Below, piece after piece: positions 34,200-46,265 of a stretch of DNA of 64,000 nucleotides (positions are counted from its first letter, which is position 1; the number at the start of each line of letters is the position of its first letter). The stretch spans positions 1 to 64,000 of the forward strand of contig JAURVB010013563.1 of assembly GCA_033002965.1 (NCBI GenBank), written 5' to 3'. Under the pieces are notes generated by a model. That model was given only the letters and a program-made list of their open reading frames with translations, was not told where the DNA came from and ran no database searches. This DNA comes from Piper betle (taxonomy: Eukaryota > Streptophyta > Magnoliopsida > Piperales > Piperaceae). The translations under genes were made by a program, and so were the position numbers.

Positions 34200-37100
34200 A
34201 TGCATGTTGAAAATTTTGATCATAAGAAACCTACCCACCCAACTATGATATCTAGAAGAGAAAAGTAAAGAAATGTATAGACCATGTGCACAAATAGAAG
34301 TAGGACTTGATTTTAGATGCTGGTAATGCAGGAAATAACACTAATTGGTGCATTGCCAAATATTAAAGGGGACAGCTTTTCAACGTGAAGAAATTGGTTC
34401 CTAGGAACAGCCAATAGAATCTCATATGAGCATTAATTTGAACTTATGAAGTAAGAAATGAAAGCTCAAGGACGTGTTATGTAAATGCTTATTAATGAGC
34501 AGAAAGGGCTCCTGTTGATTGCTTGGAGACATAGGGAAAGCAAATTCTTATATAGTGTTGCCAATCAATTCTTATTTATAAAAGAGAAGTAAAAATTGCG
34601 TTATGATGACACGTAGGAGATTCAATCAATTAAAATATAGCAAAATTCAAATAATATGTTAAATTATTCTCCAAAATCATATTCTATCACTTTTTCATTC
34701 AATTTATACTTATCGATAAAATTAAAGTTTTTCTAATGGGGTGTTTGGCCGTAATAGAAATTTTATATAAAATTTATAGATATCATGATTTTTTATTTGT
34801 TAGAATTTTTAAAAGTAATAGCAATTATAAAATAATATTTGGCACATCCAATTATTTTTAAAAATTATAATGATACTACTTGACCATATAATAAAAAAAT
34901 AAAGGAGGGGGTAAAAGAATAGGATCAGGGGCAGCACATAAGAAGAGAGGAGGGGATGTCAACCTTGTATATTTATAAATAATATACTTTTTATATTTCT
35001 AACATTTTATACATAAACATTAAAAGTGCCTCTACTGTTTTTTATTTTTTAACATTTCACTGACTACTAATTTTAGTCTCTATTCTAAAATATAATATTT
35101 TTTATTAAATAAATCCAAAATAACGCAACTAAACACCTAAGCTAGGTCAGGTATGACACAACAAATTAAATCACACGAGGTTGACAAGCTATCATGGCTG
35201 ATCTAAGAATCTAAGTTCATGAACCTCGATATCAGCTGAGATTGGGATACTTTAAATAAGGAAATAAAGTACTTTAGATCTTTTAGATATTTGAGCAAAC
35301 AACTATGAATGTAGCTTACAAACTTTAGAACGGTTAGAAATATTTAAGTGAAAGAAACAATGCTTAAATGGTAATTTATTGACAATAATCATGGAAGGCC
35401 TAAAGGATTCTTCCCCTATCTATACATATATCAAGGTTTCTTATCATGGTCAAATCATGTTAACCGGTTAGTAAGCCAAGATGAAGCTATTATGGCAAGT
35501 ACAATGTTAAAATTTTCTTAGTGTTTGTGACATGTGTGCATGTCTCAAGAATATTCTTCTAGTCTAACTAATTTTATTTCATCGATTTTAATAGAAAATG
35601 AATAGGTTGGCATCAAAAAAGGCATCCAGCTGATAAAATTTCATTTATTTTAAACTTCTATTTATCATACTCGTATTATGGTTTACAAAAATGGTGGAAG
35701 AATATATCACTAGAAAATGATATTATTTAATCGTAAATACTAATGGTTAAATAAGTATTTTGTTTGATTTTCTTACGAAGTTAAAAGATTAAGCTTTTAA
35801 GAAGAGTGAGGTTAATGTACAACCTGAATCTAACGAGCGTGAGATAAGGAAAGAGTTTTTTTTAGAATGAAATAAATTTATAAAAGGTACGAAGTAGAAT
35901 CAACTAGCAAAATTTTTAAAATTAAAATATTTTTTTAAAAAAATATGTTAGAGATTAAACAACAAATTTAGTAAATAAGATAATATTCTCATAATCCAAT
36001 ATAACGTGAAAACGTTATAACCAAATTCCACATTTCCAACAATAGCATAATGTCCAAGGTCAATCTATTAACATCCTTACAATGGAGCATATTCTAATTA
36101 TCCGTGCTAACTTCAATTTCTAACTTGCATAAAAAAATCTACGTGTAGAATTATGCATCTTAATTTATCAGTGTTTATTGCATTAAGCTAGGCATTTTAT
36201 AGTATTATTATGTTATGGAGTTCAAAATGAAGGTGAGACGTATCATATATAAACTTTGTTAAGGGACGTGTACTTCGTCAAGGGGAATCGCACGAGCGGC
36301 TGTTGGATCGGTCAAAACTCAATTCCTCGCCGTCTCCGAGCCGGCGCTTTAATTAGTTATTTATTTATTTTTTTAATTTATTTAATCATGGGTGACTGTA
36401 AATAATTTGCTAAACAGTTTATCAGTGAAACGAGTCAAATTTTTATTTGGCACATTTTTAATTATTTAATTAATTTATACAAGTTTGAGGATTAGTACTT
36501 CAGCTAATTCGAGTATAATAATAATATTGATTAATTTACTATTGATAAAGTCGATTTATCTTCACTGGTGTTATATAAAGAGGTTTTTTAGTAACACCAC
36601 TTTGCTAATTGAGTTGGTCTATTTTCCTTGAAAAAAATAATTAAGTATAACTTTAAAAATATTGAAGAACAAACTAGGATCCTAAGTAACATTGTATTGT
36701 AAATAACAAATAATTTTGTGTTCATTTGTAGTTTTATTCTTATTAAAAATTGCCATACTTTTCTCTATTTTAGTCAAAACTAATTTGAAAAGAGTTTAAT
36801 ATAATTCCACAAACTATCAAACTTCAAGCTAAATTGAGCAGAAAATACACAATTAATCCAAGCTGGTTTATTTGAATTGTGACAAATTCCAATGCAAAGA
36901 TTGAACTAAATCAAGCTTCGCCCAAATTCTAATGCAAATCATGATACTTAACCGATACTTATGAGAAATTGCTTGTCAAAAGGGATTTTAACCGAATTTG
37001 CACGCCTTTTTAATAATATTAATATATGTGGAAGCATGGGAAAACCCTAATTTTTATGCGGTATTGTTGATCAATCATTCATGTTTATTTTAGTTTTGTA

Positions 37101-39975
37101 TGATTTAGAATATATGATTCAATAGTAATATTAAAAAATTGGGTTCTAATTCGAATTACAATTTATATTTAATAAGCATTGCCTAATAACTTTTTGTGTC
37201 TGCATATTTACAAATTTAAAAGCCCAAACCCATGACAATTATTTTTTATATTTTTAATTTACCATAAATTTAGTCACAGGATGACCTTGATAAAAATTGA
37301 ACACAGTACTTTCATAATAGAAAGTCGTGACAAAAGATTTGACATGAGTATTTATCACAGCGTTGTGACCATAATAAATTTGTGACAAATTTGCCGTTGT
37401 TTTTTTGCAGTGACAAAAACTACTTTGTTACTAGATGTATTGCAAAACTCCATGTTTTGTCCCTGGCCACAGCTTTCTGAATCAAGCACTGTAAGTGAAA
37501 AAATATTTACAAAAAATTCTCAATAGTTATGAATATTTAACTCTTCAAGTCTAAAAATATTTGCCACTATCCTTCAAAATTTGATTATGGTTAATTATAT
37601 GTTCTCTGTGCTTTTTAGATGGGATTTGCTACAAATGAAGAAATCTAACCATTATTCAGTATTATTTGCCATCAATAGTGCAAAAACCAAAAATGGTTTT
37701 TTAAAAAAAATGTTTTTTCTTACTTGTTTTATTAACCATTGTACATATATATATACATGCATGTCTGTATGATAACAGTTTACAGTGAGGAGTATAAATT
37801 TGTGTACGTGCATGGTTCATATCAATGGAAAAAGAATGAAAAAAAGAGTAGTTGATGGAATTTATCAATCTCAGTACTGCACTTGAACAGAGAATTTTCC
37901 CAACATCAATCAATACCAAAAAAATGTCTTCTAATTGAAGATACAAGTTGACTTGTCATTTTGAAAGGTTCAATCAATTTAGTTAAAAAAATTTGGTAAA
38001 TTAAAATGAAAGTGTCAATTTATAAAATAGGAGGTAGTACTGATCTTGAAGTTCAGTCTTGTCTTATCAATTCAAATGTAATGGCCAATACTTTGAAAAA
38101 TGTCGGTCATATTATTTACTTACATTAATGTGACCAACTTCGACATTATTTTTTTACTAGATAATTTTAATATTTACCAAAATGTAAATTTCAAGAAAAA
38201 TAAAGCAAGATGTTTGTCATGCGTGACTTATAGGACACATAATTTTTAATTATATCAGAAACTTTTTAAATAATAATATATATTATAATAATTTAATAAC
38301 TTAGATATAAAATCTGATTGATTTTAAAATATAATATAATTGAATGAGAAGATCGATTATAATAATAATTTAATTTTTTATTTTTGTTGTATTTTGATTG
38401 AATAAGTCTCTCACACTTTTAATCAATAGTCAGTATTTAATTATTTTTATTAATTAATATTAATAAAGATAGGTTTATTGTAAATCATAACGAGCATCCG
38501 GATTTAGGGTTAAAGCTTACATATTGTAAATGGCTAGAAAGATGTAATCATGCTTTAGTTTTGCATGTACATAGCCCAACTAAGTATAAGTAAAATAATA
38601 TTTTTATAATTTTTTTAAAAAATCCTTTTTAGTTTTAACTCAGCTAATACTTGTGCATTATATTTTAAATTTAGACGAGGCAGCTTGACGTTATGCATGC
38701 CACATGGCTAACCAAATTTTACCACATTTAATTAGATAGATACTAGTTTTGGATCGAGGTTCTCGATTTCGACATCAGGAGGAAGAAAAGAAATAAAATA
38801 AATAAAAATTTCTAGCTCACTTTTCTCTTTTTTTTATTAATATTATTTCACAAGTAATTAAGACAATTTACATCAAAATTATCAAAGTAACTTCCAACAG
38901 TTAAAATGGAGATATCCTCATGATCTCAAGTCTTTAGCTGGCATTATCAGGGTTATATGTTGTCTCCTTCTCAACAGAAAAAGACTGGACCAAGAAGCAA
39001 AGACAAATTGTCTCCAAAGATGGGTCACTCAGCAAAGTGACCATGCATGGATTCCCAAGACAAACCATAGGAAAGAGATTGATTTGTTTGCTGTTAAACA
39101 ACAAACAAACAAACAAAACAAGCAAGAAGTTAGATGAGAAGAAGGGTGGTGAGACCAAAGAGCAGCTCCCAAAACGCCAAACAAGTGCAAGAACAAGGAC
39201 AAGGCTTGGTTGCACTCTTTCTATATCTTATTTGTCCAACCAGTAATCTTCTTCTTCTTGGGGATCGCAGATCTATATCTTATTTGTCCAACCAGTAATC
39301 TTCTTCCTCTTGGGGATCACAAATGCTTCTAACGTAGACAATGACATCACAAAGCATACAAGTGGAGAAGAACTGGTCCCAAGTCTTCACTACATGAGTC
39401 CTCCCTTTTGTGTGTTTATTTGTCACGCTTTCCCACTCTTTGAGCTTTGGTTAAGTAAGCCTCTGAATGATCACTCATTCCCTCACTGAATTCCACTGCA
39501 TTGAACAGTCCCCTACTTTGAAAAGATAAACATTGAATAGTCTCAAATAATTTTGAATGTTCCAAAGGATCCTAGGGAAGGGTCCATTCCAAAGAAAAGT
39601 GGAATAATATTGTGAACTGTTATATACTAGCCTTGGCACTGTAAAATTCTGTTGTAAACAAATGTTTTGTTTTAGGAAATTACTGGAAAATGGCTTGCAT
39701 TATAACTACTTTCTTCTTTGTGGTCTTCCACCCTGTATCTAAAGGGGGCGTTGGAGAAATAGACCTTAAATTAAGAAGTAAAATCGTATGATTGTAAATA
39801 GTAAATTTTTTAATGGGTAGATGTCCTTCCTGACGCGAAATAACCATAAATACAAGTAATTTGTTTTCCTTAGTCAAGGAGGAAGTAGCTAGCACACAAC
39901 GAACAACCAAAATATCCGAAATAACAATGACAATTCATCTATTTAAAATCATTTATTGACACTCGTTTGAAGAAG
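34200..39975. other. AT-rich intergenic desert
   Basis: Nearly 5.8 kb without a recognisable gene. A possible CACTA-like right terminus (GACAAATTTGCCGTTG, then TTTTTTTGCAGTG) ends near 37411 but no left end was matched. A GC-richer island lies at 36245-36350. The exact 50-bp duplication at 39221-39322 is listed separately. Confidence 0.5.
39221..39322. repeat. Tandem duplication of ~51 bp
   Basis: TCTATATCTTATTTGTCCAA followed by CCAGTAATCTTCTTC and TCTTGGGGATC occurs twice in direct succession with two or three differences. Confidence 0.9.
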
Positions 39976-40189
39976 AAATATCACTACTAGGAGAAAATTG
40001 GTCCGGTCATTGAAGACCATAAATCTGGTCGCTGATAAGATTTACTATCACCCAATCCGGTTGCAGTAGATATGGTTGCAGATAAAATTTCTGATTGGAA
40101 AGAAATACCGTCGTAACAGTAGCAACTAAATGCCTATGTTTCAGTTCGGTTTCTAAGTTAGCGACCGAGACAGTGGTCGCTAAGCAAGT

Positions 40190-40412
40190 TATAAATTATT
40201 TGTAACCGGGTTTTAGGTCGTAAATTTGATTTTAATTTCCGTTCTTGACTAGTTTCTTTCCGCTAAGTAAATGTTTGCGCCCTGGTACCAATCGCAAAGC
40301 AGATGCAAATTAGTTGCAACTTTGTCTCAAAATAACCTTAAAATATTTAAAATAATTGTTATTTTTCGTTTTAAATTACCTATTTAATAACAAAAGATTA
40401 TAAATAAATAGA

Positions 40413-40443
<31 letters not shown>

Positions 40444-41857
40444 AACATAGAATATAAGTTAAATCTAAAATAAAATAAAATATTCAATGTCATACATGAA
40501 ATATAAATTAAATATCTAATATAAAGAAACCCTATATCTCTATCAAAGGAGGGGCGAAAGGATCGCTGATGGGGCATATTAGGGTTATAATCACCGGGGC
40601 CACGACGTTGTTCTCTACATATGACTATCATATGACAAAGTATTCGAGCATCCAAAGTAGCAATAATCGACCTGGACAAGTCGATCATCTATGGTTTGAG
40701 CCTCCTCCCTCAGGCGCTGATCTCCCTTCTCAAGAAGTTGGGTAAGCTGGTGGTCAGAAGCCTTAGCCTCTCCCTACATCTTCTCTCTCATCCTCGTGAT
40801 CTCTATTTGTCTATCCTGCTTGCGGGTTTCTAAATCTTCAAGCTAGTGAAGGAAAGACTTATCATGCTGAGGAGTTTGACTCATCGTACCAGCACCGGAC
40901 CCAGCATCATCGGCATAATAAGAAGTGGATCCACATGACTTGGGAAGAAGGTAGTGTACTGCCATCAATGTAGATCCCAATCTATAATACAGACCTTTGT
41001 TTGGCTCTTCGACTACCTATCATTATACTACAAATTATTTGTAACCAGGTTTTAGGTTGTAAATTCGATTTTAATTTCGGTTCTTGACTAGTTTCTTTCC
41101 GCTAAGTAAATGTTTGCGCCCTGGTACCAGTCGCAAAGCAGATGCAAATTAGTTGCAACTTTGTCGCAAAATAACCTAAAAATATTTAAAATAATTGTTA
41201 TTTTTGTTTTAAATTACCTGCTTAATGACAAAAGATTATAAATAAATAGATATGATGAAAAAATATATATATAAACATAGAATATCAGTTAAATCTAAAA
41301 TAAAATAAAATATTCAATGTCATACATGAAATATAAATTAAATATCTAATATAAAGAAACCCTATATCTCTATCAAAGGAGGGGCGAAAGGATCACGATG
41401 GGGCATATTAGGGTTATAATCACCAGGACCACGACGTTGTTCTCTACATATGACTATCATATGACAAAGTATTCGAGCATTCAAAGTAGCAATAATTGAC
41501 TGGACAAGTCGATCATCTATGGTTTGAGCCTCCTCCCTCAGGCGCTGATCTCCCTTCTCAAGAAGTTGGGTAAGCTGGTGGTCAGAAGCCTTAGCCTCTC
41601 CCTACATCTTCTCTCGCATCCTCGTGATCTCTATTTGTCTATCCTACTCGCGGGTTTCTAAATCTTCAAGCTAGTGAAGGAAAGACTTATCATGCTGAGG
41701 AGTTTGACTCATCGTACCAGCACCGGACCTAGCATCATCGGCATAATAAGAAGTGGATCCACATGACTTGGGAGGAAGGTAGTGTACTGCCGTCAATGTA
41801 GATCCCAATCTATAATACAGACCTTTGTTTGGCTCTTTGACTGCATATCGTTATACC
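40190..41857. repeat. Internal ~839-bp tandem duplication in the CACTA element
   Basis: Copy 1 (40190-41028) and copy 2 (41029-about 41857) match almost base for base, for example TTCTTGACTAGTTTCTTTCC at offset 839. Copy 1 has a longer TA tract (about 40422-40442). Confidence 0.92.
40600..40960 (-). pseudogene. Decayed coiled-coil ORF fragment in CACTA element (copy 1)
   Basis: The minus strand reads LEDLETRKQDRQIEITRMRE, then EAKASDHQLTQLLEKGDQRL and a REEAQT stretch, with in-frame stops between. The heptad-rich, Glu/Arg/Gln-rich pattern resembles the C-terminal coiled coil of plant CACTA-associated transposase-type proteins, but this assignment is tentative. The same fragment recurs in copy 2 at about 41440-41800. 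Confidence 0.4.
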
Positions 41858-42239
41858 AACCCCAACCCCCCTTCCCCCCTTTCTCCAAATTTTTTATTGT
41901 ATTTGATATTTTGCTACTGAATCTTCTGTCACTAATTCGATCGGAATTTAAAATATGAAATTTTCAACAAATTTGCGATCCCATACACGGTTGTAATTTT
42001 ATTTTCAAATTATTAAGTTTCTTAATGAAACTTTGTGACTGATATGCAACTAGAAAGAGCGGTTGATCACTTTCCGACAATAATTAGTAACTGCAAAGCA
42101 CAGTTACTTCTAATCGCTAAATGGTACTAAAGGCAGTCATAAAAATTACTCGTTTCAATGCGGTAGCTGTTTAGCGATCAGATTTCATGGTTACAAACCT
42201 TCAATTGTTGATGAATGATTTTCTACTTGTGTATTTTTT

Positions 42240-44260
42240 TGTTATTTATGATTTTACGCTTTTATATAATGACTCTTTATTATAATTAACATCATCCATG
42301 CAGAGAGTAATAGGGGAATTTTCTTTCTCGGTATCTGCTTTGAATAATTATGTAGCTGATGTGAATAATAAACCTTTTAAAGTTTTTAATTATGTGAAAT
42401 CTAGCCGTAGAGAAAAAAACAGTTTTTGAGTTTTGTGTTTCTTAAGAAGAAATCAACAATACCATATATAGTTCATTGTCTTAGCAAAACAACAACATAA
42501 AAAATCGTGAAAATGATATTTGTTGCTTCTCTTCAATCAGATTTTTATGAAAACTTCCTTATTCTCATATATAAATACGTTTTATTTCTCTCCCAATGTC
42601 ATAAATCAATTCTGCTCAAGCTTTTTCATAAAAAAGCTCTTACCCACATCTTAATACTCAGCAAATAACAATAAGCTTAACAGAGAGAGTCCAAGTTAGT
42701 CTCATTGATCGAATTCTGAGACACAGTACCAAAATTCTGATACCACCTTGTTCGAAATTCCATTTATAACATATTTTGCTTGAAGTTATTGATTTGTCTC
42801 CCTCCTCTCCCTTCACTGTGTTCTCCTCGTGCAGAGAAGGTGTTTGCGTACAGTGAGCAGCCTGCCCATGTTGATAGAAGCAAGTAGTGTTATGAATATT
42901 GTTAGTAGATGAGTAGGGTTGTTAGTAGGGGTAATTGGGTAGGGGCGTTTGGGTCATTTCACTAGGGAAGATGCCTACAAAAGGGGGCTGTAACAGAATT
43001 GTGTAACAACTTTTGTTTTGAAAATCAAATTCACCCTTTTGGAGATTGCTCCACCCCTTCCCTCCTTTCTTGGAACCCAAGGAACAATGGCGTCCTTGTT
43101 CTCCTCCTTTGGTTGCTGAAATTGCAGCCTCTTCAATTCCATCCTTCTTGCTGTTGATCTTCATCCCCTCTCTTCCAGGAAGTTCGCCCTCAAGATGGCA
43201 CCAGCAAAGCAGAGTTCCAAGCCTTCCAAGGGCAAGGAATTGGTTGTGGAGCTTGGAGGAGAAGCACCTTCCAAGCAACCTTTGGAAGTTGGAACCATGC
43301 CCACATTTTTTAGCCTTTCTATGCACAAAATAAATGAATGGCCTTCATTCATTACATGATCATCATCAACACATAGGAAGGTACCAACATCTAATATCGG
43401 CTAATTCGATCCGAATCTAACCTATTTATATCATCTACTTGTATCTGATCTGAAATCGTTTCGAATAGGATTCGAATTCAAACTTTCGGATATATAATAT
43501 ACCCAAAAATATTTGAATCAAATATGAGTTTGGGTTCAGTTTGGTCCAGGTTTACTAAATTAGGTTCAAGATGAGTTTAGATGTAAGTTATAATAAGGGA
43601 AAATATCATAAATAACCAAATTTTAATATTTTTTATCACAAATAACCAAAATTTTAAATTTATATCAGTTTGAATTAAATTTGTTGCTTATGTAGTGGAA
43701 TTTATTAACTACTAAAGTTGAATCTATTCCCATTCATGAGAGTTTATTATAAAAAATTCTAACTTAGGCTTCACTCTTTATAATCATCGACTCCAAGTTC
43801 AATTGACATGGTATCAGACTGGATATTAGAAATATGTAACATGTCTCAAAATCTTGTTTTGAGAATTTATAAATTTTTTCATGGTTTCAATGTTTTATTA
43901 CTTAATCAAAGTCAATTATGAAGTTTTATTAATTATTGTGAATTTTATTAAACATGGTCAAGATGCCACACCAAGTATAGCATATGTTAGAGATAAACTT
44001 TGTCGCAAGAGATAGAACTTTTTTTTGATTGGAAGAATAACGTATATTTAATCAGAGTTTGACTTTTAACTCCTATTTTATTATTTTAATCTCAAGTAAT
44101 TATTTTTGTAATCAAAATTAAGTTGTAAATTAAGTGAACCTTTAAAGACCCAGATTCAATGATCATAAATTAGTCAAAATAATTGGTTTGATTGGATCTT
44201 ACAACCATATACTTTACAACCAATTAAGTCTAACAGCTAAAATTTTCTTTCTCCCCCCCC
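42240..44260. other. Intergenic with retrotransposon-like debris
   Basis: Includes AT-rich spacer, a primer-binding-site-like TGGTATCAGA at 43810 (plus) and a reverse one, TCTGATACCA, near 42737. The gag-leader-like stretch is listed separately. Nothing else recognised. Confidence 0.35.
42900..43345 (+). mobile_element. Possible LTR-retrotransposon leader and gag start, truncated
   Basis: A stretch ending GTAACAACTTTTGTTTTGAA, then a leader and an ATG at 43195 opening MAPAKQSSKPSKGKELVVEL before a stop at about 43358. Lys/Ser-rich starts of this kind are common in plant gag ORFs. No polymerase, matching second LTR or target duplication was found, so this is a weak call. Confidence 0.3.
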
Positions 44261-44261
44261 C

Positions 44262-44262
<1 letters not shown>

Positions 44263-44313
<51 letters not shown>
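44263..44313. repeat. (AT)n microsatellite left of MITE
   Basis: About 51 bases of alternating AT after a poly-C run; the left border of the 44314-44560 MITE. Confidence 0.95.
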
Positions 44314-44316
<3 letters not shown>

Positions 44317-44557
44317 GAAAGTTACTCTGCGCCAGGCATAGAAAATATTTTTTGTGTCCCCCTAACGTCAGGGCCGTCCAATTATAAGGATGACCCAGAT
44401 CTAAAAAATTGATCTGAGCCGTCCGATTACAAGGATGACCAAGATCATATTTTAAAAGAAGCAGATTTAGGCCGTCCTTGTAATCAGATAGCCTAGATGT
44501 GCGGGGAGCAAAAACAATTTTCTGCACATGGTGCAGAGTAACCAATCTCTCTTCTCT

Positions 44558-44560
<3 letters not shown>
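44314..44560. mobile_element. 247-bp MITE bounded by TA tracts
   Basis: Imperfect ~40-bp terminal inverted repeats: GTTACTCTGCGCCAGGC on the left against GGTTACTCTGCACCATG when the right end is read inward, both continuing to an AGAAAAT-TTTTTG-CCCC segment. The interior has GCCGTCCAATTATAAGGATG and GCCGTCCGATTACAAGGATG in direct orientation plus an inverted variant. It sits exactly between two (TA)n tracts, so it inserted into a TA microsatellite. Confidence 0.8.

Positions 44561-44597
<37 letters not shown>
44561..44597. repeat. (TA)n microsatellite between MITE and composite element
   Basis: 37 bases of alternating TA, shared as the border of two different elements. Confidence 0.95.
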
Positions 44598-44601
<4 letters not shown>

Positions 44602-45032
44602 AGGGGGAGGCTGTACTGCAGCACAGCCAAGATGGCTGTGCTGCAGTGTTTCAGTCCAACGGTTGAAACATCCTTCCCCCCCCCTTTTTCAAAATCAGAA
44701 AGCCGCCCCTCCCCCACCAGCTCTGCCCCCCAGCCCCGCACCGGCCTTTGCCCCTCCCACCGTGCGGCCTTTGCCCCCCAGCCCCTGTCGCGTCCCTCGC
44801 CCTACCCCGTCCCCCCCCACCCCCAGCTCTGCCCCTCCCCCCACCTGCTCTGGCTGCTGGAGCTGATGATCGAGCTGCGGGTGGCCGACAACGCGGTGGA
44901 GGGCAGGAGTGCGCAGACGGCTTTTGTGGCGGACTTGCAGCGGGCTATCCAGGAGGATGAGTGGAGGAACAAAGCCCCGGCCTTCCTGGAGGTCGTGATG
45001 AAGTGCACCTGGCGAATTGCCGACGCCATGGC
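44598..45032 (+). repeat. Left terminal inverted repeat of composite element
   Basis: Starts GAGAAGGGGGAGGCTGTACT directly after the TA tract. It contains a perfect palindrome with 13-base arms (CTGCAGCACAGCC, loop AAGAT, GGCTGTGCTGCAG) at 44616-44646. The second hairpin seen in the right copy is reduced here to a short GTTTCAG / TGAAAC pairing. A C/T-rich tract and the captured coding fragment complete the repeat. Confidence 0.85.
44845..45032 (+). pseudogene. Captured gene fragment in left terminal repeat
   Basis: An open stretch of about 63 codons reads LLELMIELRVADNAVEGRSA, then ADLQRAIQEDEWRNKAPAFL and MKCTWRIADAMA, and stops being protein-like at the TA tract. The first part recalls the L-x-LM-x-EL-x-VAD-x-AVE helix in some plant BTB/POZ proteins, but this is a weak resemblance. 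The same fragment is in the right repeat (inverted) with one visible residue change (Ala to Val). Its GC content contrasts strongly with the surroundings. Confidence 0.5.
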
Positions 45033-45040
45033 GAATTTCC

Positions 45041-45059
45041 ATATATATATATATATATA
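45041..45059. repeat. (AT)n tract inside left end
   Basis: 19 bases of alternating AT between the left inverted repeat and the next hairpin-bearing end. Confidence 0.9.
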
Positions 45060-45060
45060 G

Positions 45061-45145
45061 GAAATAAGCTTCTGTCCTGCAGGACAGCCAACATGGCTGT
45101 CCTGCATTTTATCCTGGCCGTTAGATCGTGATCTAACGGCTCTAA
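45061..45145 (+). mobile_element. Second double-hairpin element end (related subfamily)
   Basis: GAAATAAGCTTCTGTCC begins right after a TA tract. It is followed by a hairpin TGCAGGACAGCC / AACAT / GGCTGTCCTGCA and a second hairpin GCCGTTAGATC / GT / GATCTAACGGC. This is the same two-hairpin plan as the 44598 and 52160 elements with changed bases in both arms. The partner end was not found in the window. Confidence 0.65.
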
Positions 45146-45245
45146 AATCAGGATGTATCCAATTCTCAAACCCAAACCCATTGGCTCTCCCTCCCTTCTC
45201 ATCTCCATCAATGCCGTCGGCCCTCCGCTCTTTTCCCGGCCGACG

Positions 45246-45469
45246 ATGGCGGCGGCGGAGCATCGAGCGGCGGCGAAGATCGAGCCCGTGGAGCCGCAGA
45301 GGTTGAAGAAGCTCAGTCCCACCCCGTGCCTCCCAACCCCGACAGGTCTGTAAAGTCGCCTCCTTTGCAATGTTTGTTTGTGGTGTTTTGTGATCCAAAA
45401 GTTTCAATTTTTCCATCTCTTGTTTGGTTTTTTTGTGCAGCAAGCGGATTCGGACGAGCTACAAGGTTA
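45246..45469 (+). other. Possible upstream exons joined to the FAR1-like ORF
   Basis: An ATG at 45246 opens MAAAEHRAAAKIEPVEPQRL and runs to a candidate donor near 45351 (CCGACAG|GTCTGT). A short 25-base exon follows an acceptor TTTTGTGCAG (about 45441-45467) and ends at a donor AAG|GTTAGT. Phase would allow joining to the acceptor TTCATAG|TCATAAC at 46278 and hence to the FAR1-like frame. No FAR1 DNA-binding domain would be added. Speculative. Confidence 0.3.
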
Positions 45470-46265
45470 GTTTGAGTTCCCATCCTTTGTTTTTTTTTCT
45501 CTCAAGTTTCTTTTGATGGGGAGTAAATAAGTTCCATGAGGGGAAGCTTGTGAGTTAGTTAGTTGATTATTTTTTTGCAGGGAGTGGTTCTGATTATTTA
45601 TGTTATTGATCAGTGGCTATAGTCTGCTATAAATGAGTGTTGTGTAGATTTGTGAATTTTTTTTCCATGATTGTTGTATGGATTTTGAATTGTTCTAAGT
45701 AGCAAGTAGATGGTAGTTATGATTTAAGCTTTCACTGGTCATTGTGGTGCCCAATTTAATGATAGAAGAGAATCTGATTGTAAAGTTGTTAGTTTTCGCA
45801 TTTCAGTAGCTAGGAATCGCTTGATAGCTTTCTTCTTTTACTGTGTGCCGTGAATGTTCTGATTATTTATCTTAGTGCCTATAGACTGCTAGAAATGATT
45901 GTGGTATTGTCATTTACCCATGGAGATAGGAAATTGCCAGAAAGCTTTTCTTGGCATGCCAATATGAGTCATAGAGATTGTTTGATTAAAAGAGATTGCT
46001 AAATTTCGTAATATTGAGCTTGCTATGTGGCACCAATGGTATTTTACTTTCCATTTTTATGATTTTTCTCGTCCATTTGTGCCTACTCGAATTTTTACGT
46101 GAGTTGAGGTTTATATCGGTTGGCATGCTGTGAAGAAGTAGCTTCATAGTCTTGTCAGGAAGTGGTCGATTTTGGTTGTGGTTCTTGTTTTCTTTCTTGA
46201 TATGGATATGTGAAGAATGTTTGCTAATGATATGCTTTATTGAAGTCCATTAGCTCTTTCTTGAT

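Larger units (their letters stand above)
39982..42231. mobile_element. CACTA element with TAT target duplication
   Basis: The left end is CACTACTAGGAGAAAATTGG and the right end, read inward, is CACAAGTAGAAAATCATTC; CACTACTAG is a classical En/Spm-like terminus. The trinucleotide TAT flanks both ends (39979-39981 and 42232-42234), the 3-bp target duplication expected of CACTA elements. Subterminal words such as GGTCGCTGATAAG, CGGTTGCAG and their inverses are repeated. The interior is a tandem duplication carrying decayed coding sequence. Length about 2.25 kb, non-autonomous. Confidence 0.8.

Noticed and set aside
37201..37411. Complete CACTA element ending at 37411
   Set aside because: Only a right-end-like terminus was seen; no matching left end or target duplication.
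44596..45443. 154-codon plus and 213-codon minus frames
   Set aside because: They run through a TA tract (Tyr-Ile repeats) and join unrelated element ends; only the short captured fragment is protein-like.
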